Origin: Verrucomicrobiales bacterium
Lineage (GTDB): Bacteria; Verrucomicrobiota; Verrucomicrobiia; Verrucomicrobiales; SLCJ01
Assembly: GCA_007125835.1 (NCBI GenBank)
Contig: SLCJ01000280.1
Coordinates: forward strand, 1-20,081
Reading direction: 5' to 3'
Length of the DNA: 20,081 bases
In this document: positions 7,500 through 14,070 of the stretch, piece after piece
Numbering within the stretch: position 1 is the first letter of the stretch
How the letters are laid out: each line of letters begins with the position of its first letter
Made by a program: the position numbers and the translations under genes
The notes under the pieces: generated by a model
What the model was told of the DNA's origin: nothing
The model's input: only the letters and a program-made list of their open reading frames with translations
Database searches by the model: none

Positions 7500-8186
7500 T
7501 CAAGCCGCGCTGCCCAGACCAATCATCGGCTGAACCAACTGCTGGAGTACCAACCGAATCGAGCGAATCGCGTCGTCGTTCGCCGGAATCGGATACTGCA
7601 CCGCCGCCGGATCCGCATTTGTGTCCACCATCGCCACCACCGGAATCTTCAAACGCCGCGCCTCGGCCACCGCGATCTTCTCGCGGTCCGAGTCAATTAC
7701 CACCACCGCATCGGGAAGCCCGTCCATATTGCGGATCCCCTGTAGGTTGCGGGTCAGCTTCTCGCGCTCCCGGTTCAACGATGCCAACTCCTTCTTGGAC
7801 ATCTTCTTGAAGTCCTCCGACTTGCTGATATTCTCCAGATCACTGAGTCGCTGGATGCTCTTGCGAATCGTCTCGTAATTGGTCAGCATGCCGCCGAGCC
7901 AACGGAAATTCACGTAATACTGACCTGTCGCCTCGGCCGCCTCCCTCACCGCATCCTGCGCCTGCCGCTTGCATCCCACAAACAGGATCTTGCCCCCTCT
8001 CGCTGCCAGCTTCTGCAGGAAATCCCCCGCCTTATCCACCGCTTTGACCGTCTCCTCCACATTGATAATGTGGATCCCGCCTTTCTGTGTCAGCAGATAA
8101 GGCTTCATCCGCGGATGCCACTTCTTGCTCTGGTGCCCGAAATGCACCCCCGCTTCAACCATCTGCTGAACCAATTCGCTTATCAT
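7500..8186 (-). CDS. rpsB: 30S ribosomal protein S2
   Basis: A 228-residue S2 with VEAGVHFGHQSKKWHPRMKPYL near the N-terminus, FRWLGGMLTNYETI in the middle, and the conserved PDAVVVIDSDREKIAV and IPVVAMVDTNADP near the C-terminus. S2 binds late to the 30S head-body junction and helps recruit S1. The frame is open up to 8330, but I chose ATG 8186 because family homology begins at MISELVQQMVEAG and the upstream part encodes a low-complexity peptide where the sequence instead forms RNA hairpins and a promoter. No SD precedes the ATG. First gene of the rpsB-tsf unit. The protein ends soon after the conserved core, slightly shorter than E. coli S2 (241). Confidence 0.98.
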   Translation of the reverse strand: MISELVQQMVEAGVHFGHQSKKWHPRMKPYLLTQKGGIHIINVEETVKAVDKAGDFLQKLAARGGKILFVGCKRQAQDAVREAAEATGQYYVNFRWLGGMLTNYETIRKSIQRLSDLENISKSEDFKKMSKKELASLNREREKLTRNLQGIRNMDGLPDAVVVIDSDREKIAVAEARRLKIPVVAMVDTNADPAAVQYPIPANDDAIRSIRLVLQQLVQPMIGLGSAA

Positions 8187-8203
8187 AGTGTATTGTCGAT
8201 GTG

Positions 8204-8285
8204 CCGCCCTTAAACCAGGACGGTGGTGTAGGTCGGAGCAGCCGGTTTTTCCCCCGGCCCGCGGCGCATTGCCGCGGGCGGCTCC
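8204..8285 (-). promoter_or_regulatory. Structured 5' leader of rpsB (candidate autoregulatory RNA)
   Basis: In minus-strand RNA the leader can form a closing stem GGAGC (8285-8281)/GCUCC (8239-8235). This encloses a 9-bp hairpin GCCCGCGGC/GCCGCGGGC (8279-8257) with a 5-base loop, and a second hairpin GCCGG/CCGGC (8258-8241) with loop GGGAAAAA. The two inner hairpins share two bases, so one of them must be shortened. Nearer the gene is CCGUCC/GGGCGG (8223-8204) with an 8-base loop and a U-G pair that would be a mismatch in plus-strand RNA. Leaders that bind S2 are known in some bacteria, but I cannot match this to a named family. Alternative: a REP-type palindrome linked to the nearby RAYT gene, since the plus strand reads GTAG at 8228-8231 just before the structure. 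Confidence 0.45.
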
Positions 8286-8313
8286 AGTTGGTGATCGGCT
8301 CGGGAGGGCCGCA

Positions 8314-8341
8314 ACCATACCCCATCCCACCCACCTGCCAA
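8314..8341 (-). promoter_or_regulatory. rpsB: Sigma70-type promoter of rpsB
   Basis: On the minus strand TTGGCA (8341-8336) and TATGGT (8319-8314) are separated by 16 bases, matching the consensus at 5 of 6 and 4 of 6 positions. The bases just upstream are AT-rich (TTTTAATAAAAAA), like an UP element. The predicted start near 8307 would give a leader of about 120 bases carrying the hairpins at 8204-8285. Found by eye. Confidence 0.5.
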
Positions 8342-8413
8342 GCCCTTTTTTATTAAAACTTTTCCCGGTTTTTTTTTCTTGCTTTTTTTACCTCTTTCAC
8401 TCATGTTCCACCT

Positions 8414-9373
8414 ATGCCCAGAAGACTGATCCCCGATGGCAATTCCGGAGGCCTGTTCCATGTCATCTCACGCGTGGTGGACCGCCGGCTCATTTTCGGT
8501 GGCGACGAATGCCGCCAATTCCTCAAACTCGCCCGGGGCCACGCGGCTTTCGGGGGCCTCGAACTCATCACTTGGTGTGTCATGGGCAACCATTTTCACC
8601 TCCTCGTCAGAATTCCCCCCGGCAGCATCTCTACCAGCCAGTCCCTGAACGAGGCCCAGATTCTCAGCCGCATGGAGCACATTTACCGCAAACGTGAGAT
8701 GGATGAGTTCCGCGCCGTTCTCGCCCGAGTTCGCACTCCGGCCGAACGTGCCGCTTTCCTTGATCCATTCCGCAAAAGAATGGGCAGCCTTCCCGAGATG
8801 ATGAAGGGCATCAAACAACGATTCTCCCGCTGGTATAATCTCTGCAACTCGCGCTGCGGAACCCTTTGGGAGGCTCGCTATCATTGCGTTGTCATCCAAT
8901 CGCCCAACCGGGAGGGGGAGCCGCTGGGTCCGCTGGCTTCGGTTGTCGCTGCCTACATTGATCTGAATCCGGTGCGTGCCGGCCTGGCCGCGACAGCCGA
9001 GTCCCATCCATGGAGCGGATTCAGCGCCGCGTGCGGTGAAAACAAGACTGCAATTGCAGGCATTCTGCGGCTTCACGGCCTCCGCCCGGGCATGAAGCCG
9101 GCGACCGCTCTCAATTGGCAGCGGGAACTGCTCAACCGTGAAAGGGAAAAGATGTCGGCGCGGGGGGTGCTTCCTTTACCAACTGGAGGCGGCCAAACTC
9201 GACATCTCTCTCAGGCAAAAGCCCTCGGCGACGCCGCATTCATTCACTGCCTCGCCGGCAATACACCCTCTGGCCGGAAACGTCAGGGGCGCCCCATACG
9301 GTCCCGATCAGGCCGATCATCAGATCCAATCTGCGCTTACGGCTGGCAGCAGCGGACGGCAGACTCTGGCTGA
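8414..9373 (+). CDS. RAYT: REP-associated Y1 (HUH) transposase
   Basis: A 319-residue Y1-type single-strand DNA nuclease of the TnpA_REP group. It opens with GGLFHVISRVVDRRLIF, has the HUH metal site in CVMGNHFHLLV (H60, H62), a probable catalytic tyrosine Y141 in RFSRWYNLCNSRCGTLWEARY, and YIDLNPVRAGL at 181-191 with WSGF soon after. RAYTs are single-copy, domesticated relatives of IS200/IS605 transposases that process GTAG-tagged palindromes. No IS ends, target duplication or second ORF are seen, so it is not a complete IS. The C-terminal 60-70 residues (after about 250) are poorly conserved against my memory of the family and may be divergent. ATG 8414 has no SD; its leader is T-rich. Divergent from rpsB, convergent with the beta-lactamase-like gene 37 bases away. 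Confidence 0.88.
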   Translation: MPRRLIPDGNSGGLFHVISRVVDRRLIFGGDECRQFLKLARGHAAFGGLELITWCVMGNHFHLLVRIPPGSISTSQSLNEAQILSRMEHIYRKREMDEFRAVLARVRTPAERAAFLDPFRKRMGSLPEMMKGIKQRFSRWYNLCNSRCGTLWEARYHCVVIQSPNREGEPLGPLASVVAAYIDLNPVRAGLAATAESHPWSGFSAACGENKTAIAGILRLHGLRPGMKPATALNWQRELLNREREKMSARGVLPLPTGGGQTRHLSQAKALGDAAFIHCLAGNTPSGRKRQGRPIRSRSGRSSDPICAYGWQQRTADSG

Positions 9374-9409
9374 ACGGTTGCTGGTAGTGATTCTACACGC
9401 CATTCCTGT

Positions 9410-10534
9410 TCAGCCATACCAGGCGTCTACCATATCCAGGGCTTTTCGCCCCGGCATCACTCCAAGCTCGAACTGATTCATCACATAGGCAAAGGCAAAC
9501 CTATGCTCCGCATCGCAGAAAGCATGGCTCCCGCCTGCTCCTGGATGCCCGTAAGCACGAAACGACGGGCCAAAGTGCGAGCGGACCTTCCGCCCGTCGG
9601 CATCGACAGGGTCCTTCATGCATCCACATGAGAATGATGTGAAAGTTTGAAGCACTAGATCAAAGCCATTCACATGGGCCGTCTCGAGCCAGGCACCAAT
9701 CCGTGGCTCGCCCAATTCGCCAGTGGCAAGAAGCCCGTAAAAGCGCCCAAGTCCCCTCGCGGATGCCATGGCCCCAAAGCCCGGAAATCCAACACGCCGG
9801 GATTCGGGTTTGTTCATCTCGCTAATCGCATGCATACCCACTGGCGAGGAGAAAGCACGCATCGTGGCACTGCCACTCCGCCCCAGCTCGTGATAGAAGC
9901 CCTGCTCATCGGGGCGTGGTCCTACCTTTGACGCGCGGATCCTCGCCACACGCACGTCTTCGGTATCCGGCAAACCAAACCAAACATCCAGTTCGTTCGG
10001 CACGGCCACCGCGACGCGCCAATACTCCCCAAAATCGGCCGCGCCAGACGCCTTGCGCACCAACTCATCACAGATCCAGCCGAATGTGCGAGGATGATAA
10101 CCATGGGAGGGCGGAGTCCACAAGGGGGTCTGCCTCTCCAAAGCGGCAATGACCTCCGCATAATTGTCAACACGCGCAGGCGCATCCAGCGCAGCCAATC
10201 CCGCTTGATGGGACATCAACTCTCCCAACTTCGTGCCACCCAGGCGAAGGGCGGGCCAGATTGTGCGCACTTCGTCCTCTGGCCCGAGCCCCCCTGAATG
10301 TAATGCATGCCACACCGCGAAAGCTGCCGGTCCTTTGCCTGCGGAATAAACCGGGACCAGGGTATCATCCCTCCATGCGGTGCCGTTCGGATCGTCGGCC
10401 CAACCTCCCGATTGCAAAAGCAGTTCCCTGCCATCAAGCCACAAACACAAGGACGCGCCCAGCTCCCCCCGCTTCTGGAAATTCTCCCCCCACACATTCA
10501 GCACTCGATCCAGCCTCTGTTCCACATTTCTCAC
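9410..10534 (-). CDS. Serine beta-lactamase-fold hydrolase (class C/esterase type)
   Basis: A 374-residue member of the class C beta-lactamase/DD-peptidase/EstB superfamily. The nucleophile motif SxxK is SAGK (S64-K67 in VPVYSAGKGP), the second motif Tyr is probably Y146 in HGYHPRTFGW, and the third motif region is YGHPGAGGSHAF (HPGAGGS 330-336). No signal peptide is visible, so it is probably cytoplasmic and more likely an esterase or peptidase than an antibiotic resistance enzyme; the substrate is unknown. The start is GTG 10534: its first base belongs to GTGA, overlapping the TGA of the TPR gene, and a very strong SD lies just upstream. The frame is open to 10657, but that part is inside the TPR gene. 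Confidence 0.9.
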   Translation of the reverse strand: MRNVEQRLDRVLNVWGENFQKRGELGASLCLWLDGRELLLQSGGWADDPNGTAWRDDTLVPVYSAGKGPAAFAVWHALHSGGLGPEDEVRTIWPALRLGGTKLGELMSHQAGLAALDAPARVDNYAEVIAALERQTPLWTPPSHGYHPRTFGWICDELVRKASGAADFGEYWRVAVAVPNELDVWFGLPDTEDVRVARIRASKVGPRPDEQGFYHELGRSGSATMRAFSSPVGMHAISEMNKPESRRVGFPGFGAMASARGLGRFYGLLATGELGEPRIGAWLETAHVNGFDLVLQTFTSFSCGCMKDPVDADGRKVRSHFGPSFRAYGHPGAGGSHAFCDAEHRFAFAYVMNQFELGVMPGRKALDMVDAWYG

Positions 10535-11031
10535 AGGCTCACCTCCTTCAAATCCGGATCCTCCCTGGCCGCCCCGGCAAGAGAAGGGTCGAGCCGGATC
10601 GCCTCCCGGATGCAGGACACCGCCTGCCCGTGATCCCCAAGGACCGCGTGATAACAACCGAGGTTGTAGTGATACAACGGTCTCCCGAGAAGCTGGGGCG
10701 GACCGGAACGCAGCAAATCAAGAGCCGACTCCGTTTGGCCCATCTCGTGCAGACAGTAGGCCCCGTGCATGTAAGCGCCGACATGCGAAGGATCCACCAC
10801 CTGCAAGGCCCGTGCCACCGACTCCCCCAATTCCCAGTTCTCGGAGGCCACCGCGATCTCCAAAACCACCTCCAGATAGGCGGCCCGTGACCGGCGGTCG
10901 GGCAGCGCATCCACATCAATCCCCTCCACCTCCACCAAGGCGTCCTCATGCATTCCGAGAACCAAGTAGCCCTGGGCAGCCTCAATCCGCCGGGCATGAG
11001 TATTCATCTCTTTGTTCTGATCGTCTTGCAT
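10531..11031 (-). CDS. Tetratricopeptide-repeat protein
   Basis: A small 166-residue, acidic, helical protein with TPR-like repeats: GYLVLGMHEDALVEVEGI, GAYMHGAYCLHEMGQTESALDLL and YNLGCYHAVLGDHGQAVSCIREAIRLDP. It ends in the EDPDL tail often seen in small bacterial TPR proteins. No signal peptide or membrane segment. Such proteins act as protein-binding scaffolds; the partner is unknown. The start is uncertain: ATG 11031 is chosen, ATG 11007 is possible, and neither has a good SD. It overlaps the following beta-lactamase-like gene by four bases, so the two are probably made together. It is divergent from the sugar-nucleotidyltransferase, with about 50 bases between starts. Confidence 0.82.
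   Translation of the reverse strand: MQDDQNKEMNTHARRIEAAQGYLVLGMHEDALVEVEGIDVDALPDRRSRAAYLEVVLEIAVASENWELGESVARALQVVDPSHVGAYMHGAYCLHEMGQTESALDLLRSGPPQLLGRPLYHYNLGCYHAVLGDHGQAVSCIREAIRLDPSLAGAAREDPDLKEVSL
10532..10548 (-). promoter_or_regulatory. Strong SD and GTG start of the beta-lactamase-like gene, inside the TPR gene
   Basis: The minus strand reads AAGGAGGTGA (10548-10539), a ten-base match to the 16S 3' end, with GGAGG 7 bases before GTG 10534. It decides the start against the long open frame. This is the strongest SD I see in the window, where most starts have none. Confidence 0.85.
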
Positions 11032-11083
11032 CACGGGGGGAACCAAGCCCTAGTGTCGCAGGTTTACGAAATCAATCAAGCAC

Positions 11084-12052
11084 ATGGCTCCCGTTCTCAT
11101 ACTTTGCGCGGGGTTGGGCACCCGCCTGCGCCCCCTGACACAGAGCATCCCAAAACCCCTGGTTCCGCTGGCGCACAGGCCGATCCTGCACCACATGCTG
11201 GACCACTTATGCCAACTCGAACCATCCCGCTTCTTTATCAACACCCACCATCTCCCGGACCGAATCGAAGCCGCAATTCCGGCGCGGCATTGGGGTGGCC
11301 GCTCCATCGAAGTACGGCACGAACCCGATCTGCTCGACACAGGGGGAACCGTTTCAAATTTCATCGACCTCCTCAATCCTGACGAGGACCTCATCGTCTG
11401 CAACGGCGACATCGTCACCAACTTCGACATCTGCTCGCTTTGGCAAGCACACAAGGCCCATGAAGCCGACGCCACGCTCTTGCTGATGCCGGACGGCCCT
11501 GTGAAGAACGTAACGATCACTTTGGATGACGGCTCAGCCGTTGGGCGGATCGCCGACCTTCGCGGGACCACCGGGGCTTCCGGAAGACGCTGCCAGTTCT
11601 CGGGCATCTCCGTGCTGAGCGCGCGTTTCCTCGCCAAGCTCCCACCGCGCGGGCATCAGTTTTCCCTTGTCGATGCCTGGCTGCAAGCCCTCTATGACGG
11701 CAGGCCACCGCATGCCCTTGTCGACGATTCCGGGGCCAGCTGGGCCGACCTTGGTGATCGCCGCAGCCTCCTGGATACCCACCAGGCCATTGCCGCTGGA
11801 ACCTTTCGACTCCCGGGAACAAGCCATGCCCTCCCCCTGATCCATCCCCAGGCCAAGATCTCCGCCAAAGCCGATGTTGACGCCGAATCCTGGATCGGGC
11901 CGGGTGCGGTTGTCGAGGGCGGCGCGACGATCAGAAGATCCGTCGTTTTCGAATACGCCCGCATTCATTCCGGCGCGACCTTGGAGGATTGCGTGGCAGC
12001 GTCCAATGCTCAGATTCCGCCCGCTCTCCACAGACAACGCATCCTCGCTTAA
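11084..12052 (+). CDS. Sugar-1-phosphate nucleotidyltransferase (MurU/mannose-1-P guanylyltransferase-like)
   Basis: A 322-residue NTP transferase. The N-terminal signature LCAGLGTRLRPLTQSIPKPLVPL (residues 7-29) holds the NTP-binding GLGTRLRP and the PKPL lysine. VCNGDIVTNFD is the metal-binding Asp region, and CQFSGISVLS and WADLGD follow as in the family. The last 70 residues form a short left-handed beta-helix-like tail (HPQAKISAKADVDAESWIG, GAVVEGGATIRRSVV). The enzyme makes an NDP-sugar from a sugar-1-phosphate; candidates are UDP-MurNAc (MurU in peptidoglycan recycling) or GDP-mannose. The AmgK-type kinase that pairs with MurU elsewhere is not in the window, so the substrate is open. 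ATG 11084 has no clear SD. A terminator follows, making it a likely single-gene unit. Confidence 0.88.
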   Translation: MAPVLILCAGLGTRLRPLTQSIPKPLVPLAHRPILHHMLDHLCQLEPSRFFINTHHLPDRIEAAIPARHWGGRSIEVRHEPDLLDTGGTVSNFIDLLNPDEDLIVCNGDIVTNFDICSLWQAHKAHEADATLLLMPDGPVKNVTITLDDGSAVGRIADLRGTTGASGRRCQFSGISVLSARFLAKLPPRGHQFSLVDAWLQALYDGRPPHALVDDSGASWADLGDRRSLLDTHQAIAAGTFRLPGTSHALPLIHPQAKISAKADVDAESWIGPGAVVEGGATIRRSVVFEYARIHSGATLEDCVAASNAQIPPALHRQRILA

Positions 12053-12066
12053 CGCCCCCCACCCCA

Positions 12067-12108
12067 GCCAGGGGCGCATCCAAAATAATTCCCGGCTTTT
12101 TTATTGTT
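12067..12108 (+). terminator. Intrinsic terminator after the nucleotidyltransferase gene
   Basis: GCCAGGG (12067-12073) can pair with CCCGGC (12091-12096) as six G-C pairs with one bulged A, directly followed by TTTTTT and ATTGTT. It starts 14 bases after the stop codon. The alternative pairing CGCCCC (12053-12058)/GGGGCG (12071-12076) overlaps it and could compete. The 3' half is the 15-bp motif also found at 5041-5055. Confidence 0.55.
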
Positions 12109-12156
12109 ACGAAGCTGGGGCTTGCGGGTGGCTCGGGGATGTGGTAGAGGGCGGGG

Positions 12157-12651
12157 ATGGCTGAATCACCGCCAACAAGGGGCTCTGGCCCGGTAAATTT
12201 GGAACTTGTGGGGCGAACCCGGCGCCTTCTTGCGTCGGGCTCCAATCCGCAGACGACCGCTATTTTCACCAGCGTGGATCCCGAGGGCTGGCCTCATGCC
12301 GCCTGGATGGGCTCGACTGTTTCGGCGGACATGCGGCGGATCTACAGCCTGACCTCTCCCGACAGCCGCAAGGTTCGCAATATACGCGACAATGGAAGGG
12401 GCGAGTGGATGTGGGTCGACGCGAGTCGCGAAACCGTTCTGTACTTACGCGGCACCACCAGCCTCATCGAAGACGCTGCGGAATTGAAGCGGATCTGGGC
12501 TTTGTTTCCGGACAAAAGCCGCTCGTATTTTCTGTCCTACTTCAACACCACACCGGGCTACGCGGTGATTTCGACGGAGATCGAGGAGATTGAATGCCTG
12601 ATGCCCCGGGAAAACCAGCGTGCCCGGTTCACCCCGGAGCAAATCCTCTGA
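12157..12651 (+). CDS. Pyridoxamine 5'-phosphate oxidase-like FMN-binding split-barrel protein
   Basis: A 164-residue protein of the PNPOx-like/general stress protein 26 type. TTAIFTSVDPEGWPHAAWMGS is the typical first strand pair of the flavin-binding split barrel. IYSLTSPDSRKVRNIRDNGRGEWMW contains the Ser-x-Lys phosphate-binding region, and VLYLRGTTSLIEDAAELKRIWALFPD matches the later strand and helix of the family. Members bind FMN, F420 or haem, and many have no known substrate, so true PNPOx activity should not be assumed. ATG 12157 is preceded by the purine-rich GAGGGCGGGG, a poor SD. It heads the plus-strand run that continues into folK 42 bases later. Confidence 0.82.
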   Translation: MAESPPTRGSGPVNLELVGRTRRLLASGSNPQTTAIFTSVDPEGWPHAAWMGSTVSADMRRIYSLTSPDSRKVRNIRDNGRGEWMWVDASRETVLYLRGTTSLIEDAAELKRIWALFPDKSRSYFLSYFNTTPGYAVISTEIEEIECLMPRENQRARFTPEQIL

Positions 12652-12655
12652 GCAT

Positions 12656-12670
12656 GGGGGCACCGCCCCC
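12656..12670 (+). other. GC-only hairpin between the PNPOx-like gene and folK
   Basis: GGGGGC, a 3-base loop ACC, then GCCCCC form a perfect 6-bp hairpin starting 4 bases after the stop codon and 24 bases before the folK ATG. No T-run follows, so it is not a standard terminator. It might protect the 3' end or slow the polymerase. Confidence 0.4.
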
Positions 12671-12693
12671 TGCCCGGACGATCACCAGACAAA

Positions 12694-13233
12694 ATGCGGA
12701 TGCGTCTCGCCATTAGCCTGGGCTCGAATCTACCGCCCCGCCGTCGCTGGTTGGTCCTGGGGCGTCGTGAGATTCTCGCCGTAGCAGGCCCGCAATCCGA
12801 CCTGCGCCAGGGCCCCGTCTACGAAAGCGAGCCCGAAGACTGTCCTCCGGGCTCGCCGCCCTTTCTCAACACCGCCATGGAAATCGATGTTACCGGGCAC
12901 GATCCCCCGGGATTTCTCCGGATTTGCCAGGAGATTGAAAAGCGTCTCGGCCGGCCGGAAAAACATCTCCGCACGGAGAACGCGCCGCGCACCCTCGACA
13001 TCGACCTTCTCTACATTGTTGGCTCCTCGTATGAGAGCGGCGACCTCACCATCCCCCACCCGCGTCTCGCCGCCCGCTCCTTTGTCCTCCAACCTCTGGC
13101 GGCGATCGCCCCGGACAGGCGCATCCGTCCGCATGGCCCGACGATCGCATCGCTTCTGGCCGCGCTTCCGCCCGACACCAACCGTCTCCGTGATGTCACG
13201 GATCAGGTTGCGTGGGATGCCCCCGTGGCCTAA
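12694..13233 (+). CDS. folK: 2-amino-4-hydroxy-6-hydroxymethyldihydropteridine diphosphokinase (HPPK)
   Basis: A 179-residue HPPK, slightly longer than E. coli FolK (158). Visible: LAISLGSNLPPR at the start, VYESEPEDCPPGSPPFLNTAMEI, the signature ENAPRTLDIDLLY with the two Mg2+-binding aspartates, and HPRLAARSFVLQPLAAIAPD. The enzyme transfers pyrophosphate from ATP to 6-hydroxymethyl-7,8-dihydropterin in folate synthesis. ATG 12694 is followed two codons later by another ATG, either of which would serve; no clear SD. panB starts 21 bases after the stop, so the two vitamin genes are probably co-transcribed. No other folate gene is in the window. Confidence 0.95.
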   Translation: MRMRLAISLGSNLPPRRRWLVLGRREILAVAGPQSDLRQGPVYESEPEDCPPGSPPFLNTAMEIDVTGHDPPGFLRICQEIEKRLGRPEKHLRTENAPRTLDIDLLYIVGSSYESGDLTIPHPRLAARSFVLQPLAAIAPDRRIRPHGPTIASLLAALPPDTNRLRDVTDQVAWDAPVA

Positions 13234-13254
13234 TCTCCCGCCGACAGAATCCTG

Positions 13255-14070
13255 ATGCAAACACCTCACGTCCATCCTTCCAGCCACCCTGAGCGCGCCC
13301 GCGCCCTGCGCCGGTGCAAAGGGGGTGGGCCCTTGTGTGCGCTCACTGCCTATGACTACCCGACCGCTCGCCTGCTCGACGAAGCGGGCACGGACATCAT
13401 ACTGGTGGGCGATTCTCTTGGCATGGTCGTGTTAGGTTATCCGGACACGACCCATGTCACGCTCGACGACATGATCCGCCACACTTCGGCGGCCCGCCGC
13501 GGTGTGACCAATGCCTGCCTCCTTTCCGACCTGCCCTATGGCTCGTGCGACGCGCCGAAGCAAGCGCTGGCCTTTGCCCGGGCTCTTGTGGCCGCTGGGG
13601 CCGACGGCGTGAAGATCGAAGGCGGAAGGGAAATCCTGCCTCAAATCGAGAGCATTCTGGAAGCGAACATCCCGCTCATTGGACACATCGGCATGCTGCC
13701 GCAGCAGGTGGTCGCCGAAGGCGGCTATCGCAAAAAGGGGAAAACGCCGGAGGGCGCACTTAGTCTTATCGATGATGCCGCCGCCCTCGACCAGGCTGGC
13801 GTGGCTGCTATCGTGCTCGAATCGGTCGCCGAAGAGACTGCGGCTGCCATCACTGCGAGGGTCTCTTGCCCGACAATCGGCATAGGCTCCGGGCAGGCCA
13901 CCGACGGTCAGATCCGCGTCATCCACGACCTGATTGGTGCTTTTCCTTGGTTTCGCCCGCCCTTCGCCGAACAGTTTCACGACACCTCCTCGCTGGTCCG
14001 TGACGCGGCCGTCCGCTTCCGGGCCACCCTCACCCCACACCCAGCCCCACACCCAGCCCCTCAGCCATGA
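13255..14070 (+). CDS. panB: 3-methyl-2-oxobutanoate hydroxymethyltransferase (ketopantoate hydroxymethyltransferase)
   Basis: A 271-residue PanB with a full set of active-site residues: D53 in VGDSLGM, D92 in SDLPYG, K120 and E122 in VKIEGG, and E189 in VLESV. These are the residues known as D45, D84, K112, E114 and E181 in E. coli, at a constant offset of 8. PanB adds a hydroxymethyl group from methylene-tetrahydrofolate to 2-oxoisovalerate, the first pantothenate step. It thus links the folate gene upstream to a 2-oxoacid enzyme downstream. The C-terminus ends in a Pro-rich HPAPHPAPQP tail made by a 12-bp tandem duplication. The TGA overlaps the ATG of the E1 alpha gene (ATGA). panC and panD are not in the window. 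Confidence 0.97.
   Translation: MQTPHVHPSSHPERARALRRCKGGGPLCALTAYDYPTARLLDEAGTDIILVGDSLGMVVLGYPDTTHVTLDDMIRHTSAARRGVTNACLLSDLPYGSCDAPKQALAFARALVAAGADGVKIEGGREILPQIESILEANIPLIGHIGMLPQQVVAEGGYRKKGKTPEGALSLIDDAAALDQAGVAAIVLESVAEETAAAITARVSCPTIGIGSGQATDGQIRVIHDLIGAFPWFRPPFAEQFHDTSSLVRDAAVRFRATLTPHPAPHPAPQP
14036..14059 (+). repeat. 12-bp tandem duplication at the panB 3' end
   Basis: CACACCCAGCCC occurs twice in a row. It keeps the panB frame and encodes the Pro-rich HPAP repeat just before the ATGA overlap. The unit carries no SD, so E1 alpha translation likely depends on ribosomes leaving panB. Confidence 0.8.

Noticed and set aside
8187..8330. N-terminal extension of S2
   Set aside because: S2 homology starts at 8186; the upstream bases form a promoter and RNA hairpins instead.
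8414..9373. Complete IS200/IS605 insertion sequence
   Set aside because: No IS ends, no accessory tnpB and no duplicated flanks; the protein fits the domesticated RAYT group better.
9380..9396. GTAG/CTAC mini-palindrome between RAYT and the beta-lactamase-like gene
   Set aside because: Only 4-bp arms and no T-run; too weak to call a terminator or a REP.
10535..10657. N-terminal extension of the beta-lactamase-like protein
   Set aside because: It overlaps the TPR gene; the GTG with a perfect SD at 10534 explains the start.
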